Assembly (NCBI RefSeq): GCF_025602895.1
Contig: NW_026516305.1
Span: 62,001-126,000, forward strand
DNA length: 64,000 bases
Reading direction: 5' to 3'
Source of the DNA: Polychytrium aggregatum
Lineage: Eukaryota; Chytridiomycota; Chytridiomycetes; Polychytriales
Numbering within the stretch: the first letter of the stretch is position 1; each line of letters begins with the position of its first letter. Below are positions 62,996 through 64,000 of this stretch, piece by piece. The notes under the pieces are model-generated. The model had not been told where the DNA came from. It did no database searches and saw only the letters and a program-made list of their open reading frames with translations. The translations under genes were made by a program, and so were the position numbers.

Positions 62996-64000
62996 GGCGG
63001 ATCGAGGGCGAGAGGGCTGGATGGAAGGCGGGCGAGTGTCAGAGGGCGCTTATATCCAGCGGCGAGCACAGGCGATGAAGAGGACAAACGGACCAGCGAC
63101 TCGAGGCAGACAGGACGGGGCGATGGAACGATGGCGGCAAAGGAGAAATGCAGTCGGACGAGGGAAGAAGCGAGAGGGGGAGGGACCGAGAGCCGCCGGC
63201 GAGAGCTCGCTGCAGCAGTATCTGCTACTGAGGGTGTGTCCAGCGAGCAAGCAGCGAGAGACATGGTGGCTCGTGGGCACGCCCTGGGTCGTCAGTGCCG
63301 GCAAGAAGGAGCCGGGAATGGAGGCGCCGTCGCGAGGCACTCGCGGCCAGGAGCGCGTCCCAGGACAAGGGTGCGGCTGCGCGAGTGGGCCCAAACATAG
63401 CGCAGCATGCTTGTCTGGAGAGCCAAATCGGGGCTGTCGTTGTTGGCGCTTCGGGTGAGCACAGCCGCTGCAGAGCTTCAGTCGACACACACAATGGGGC
63501 TGCTGCAGCCGCGCAGCATTGGCTTTGCAGTCACTGACTCTATCGACAGACTCTGTGGACCAGCAGAGAGCACACGCGCGCCGACACCGGCACAGCCCGA
63601 CGCCGCCCTTGCCTCTGCACACACAGAGTGAGTCAGGCCCGCGGCGCAGCAGCCAAAACAGGCTGTGCGCGTGCGATTTGCGGGCGACACCGGTCGCACG
63701 TTGCCGCGTCGGCGGCGAGCGTGTTGCTCGCACCGGCACAGGGCTGTGCTGCGATGCACCAATCGGCGCACGGCCAGGACCACGCGATGGCCGACCAGCC
63801 GCAATTATCGCGCGCCTTCTCACGTGCAGCCATCCCAGCCTGGCTCGAGTGGCCTGGCTCGAGTGGCTGGATCCAGTCCAGCCAGGGCGAGAGCGAGAGG
63901 GAGAGAGAAGGAGCGAGACGCCCCTCGCGACGGGCACTCTGTTTCCGTTTCCGTTTCTGAGCAGCACACGATTCCACGGAGACGGCGAGCATGGACATGG
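62996..64000. other. Window-end region, no gene seen
   Basis: About 1 kb upstream of the Cys-rich protein gene. Long minus-strand frames (63050-63967) are Arg/Ser/Pro-rich and lack motifs. A CTGGCTCGAGTGG direct repeat lies at 63839-63865. A gene could begin beyond the window edge. Confidence 0.45.
63049..63056 (-). promoter_or_regulatory. TATA box of the Cys-rich protein gene
   Basis: GGATATAAGC on minus, about 55 bp before the ATG at 62995, a usual distance for a TATA box with a short leader. Confidence 0.5.

Noticed and set aside
1-64000. tRNA, rRNA or other structured RNA genes
   Set aside because: No B-box (GGTTCGAATCC-like) with a paired acceptor stem and no rRNA-like stretch was seen on either strand by eye; short RNAs could still be missed.

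Overview
The window is a GC-rich, densely packed, intron-rich nuclear segment of a fungus. About twenty-four protein-coding loci can be read. Most have GT-AG introns of roughly 100-700 bp, and many exons join in frame at clear splice sites. The gene set mixes fungal families (Whi2-like BTB protein, Nsp1, Rad7, Sfm1, Tvp38-type protein, the URC1/UPRT uracil-catabolism pair, a laccase-type multicopper oxidase) with genes usually thought of as animal-like (SKA1, PITHD1, ADCK2, LMBR1, FAM210, an ABHD10-like hydrolase). That mix suggests an early-diverging, probably zoosporic (chytrid-like) fungus. This is inference; no rRNA or tRNA marker was seen.

Layout. 1-2581: no gene. 2582-6534: a small unknown protein, a mitochondrial FAM210-type protein and TSR2, all on minus. 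6897-8401: a multi-TM protein on plus. 9216-12399: Whi2-like BTB protein (minus). 14059-15533: secreted GPI-type alpha/beta hydrolase (plus). 15808-16364: a short TA-flanked inverted-repeat element carrying a Fanzor (TnpB-like) C-terminus. 16942-24900: ADCK2-type kinase, a pseudouridine synthase/PrmC fusion and a multicopper oxidase (plus). 25228-28998: LMBR1 (minus) and a Tvp38 protein (plus), divergent. 29302-29610: second Fanzor remnant, running into the 3' end of PITHD1 (29567-30846, minus). 31346-32502: ribosomal protein eS24 (plus). 33032-37583: URC1 (minus) and uracil phosphoribosyltransferase (plus) sharing one promoter region. 38125-42412: MFS transporter (minus) and I-BAR-like protein (plus). 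43530-44748: SKA1 (minus). 46084-46683: unknown protein. 47560-47830: third Fanzor remnant. 48065-51247: NSP1/NUP62 (plus). 51630-62995, all minus: RAD7, a Ubp1-like ubiquitin protease, SFM1, an ABHD10-like hydrolase and a Cys-rich GPI-type secreted protein.

How the genes relate. Several act in ribosome biogenesis or modification: TSR2 (eS26 chaperone), eS24, SFM1 (uS3 arginine methylation) and the PrmC-type half of the fusion protein. URC1 and UPRT form a head-to-head pair for uracil catabolism, with a 4 x 20-bp tandem repeat between them. Three predicted mitochondrial proteins (FAM210, ADCK2, ABHD10-like) are scattered. The most unusual content is the family of Fanzor-derived fragments. One lies between TA-flanked terminal inverted repeats, and another may have supplied the last codons of PITHD1.

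All gene models were made by eye from reading frames and splice motifs. Exon ends were checked for frame continuity, but none has transcript support here.
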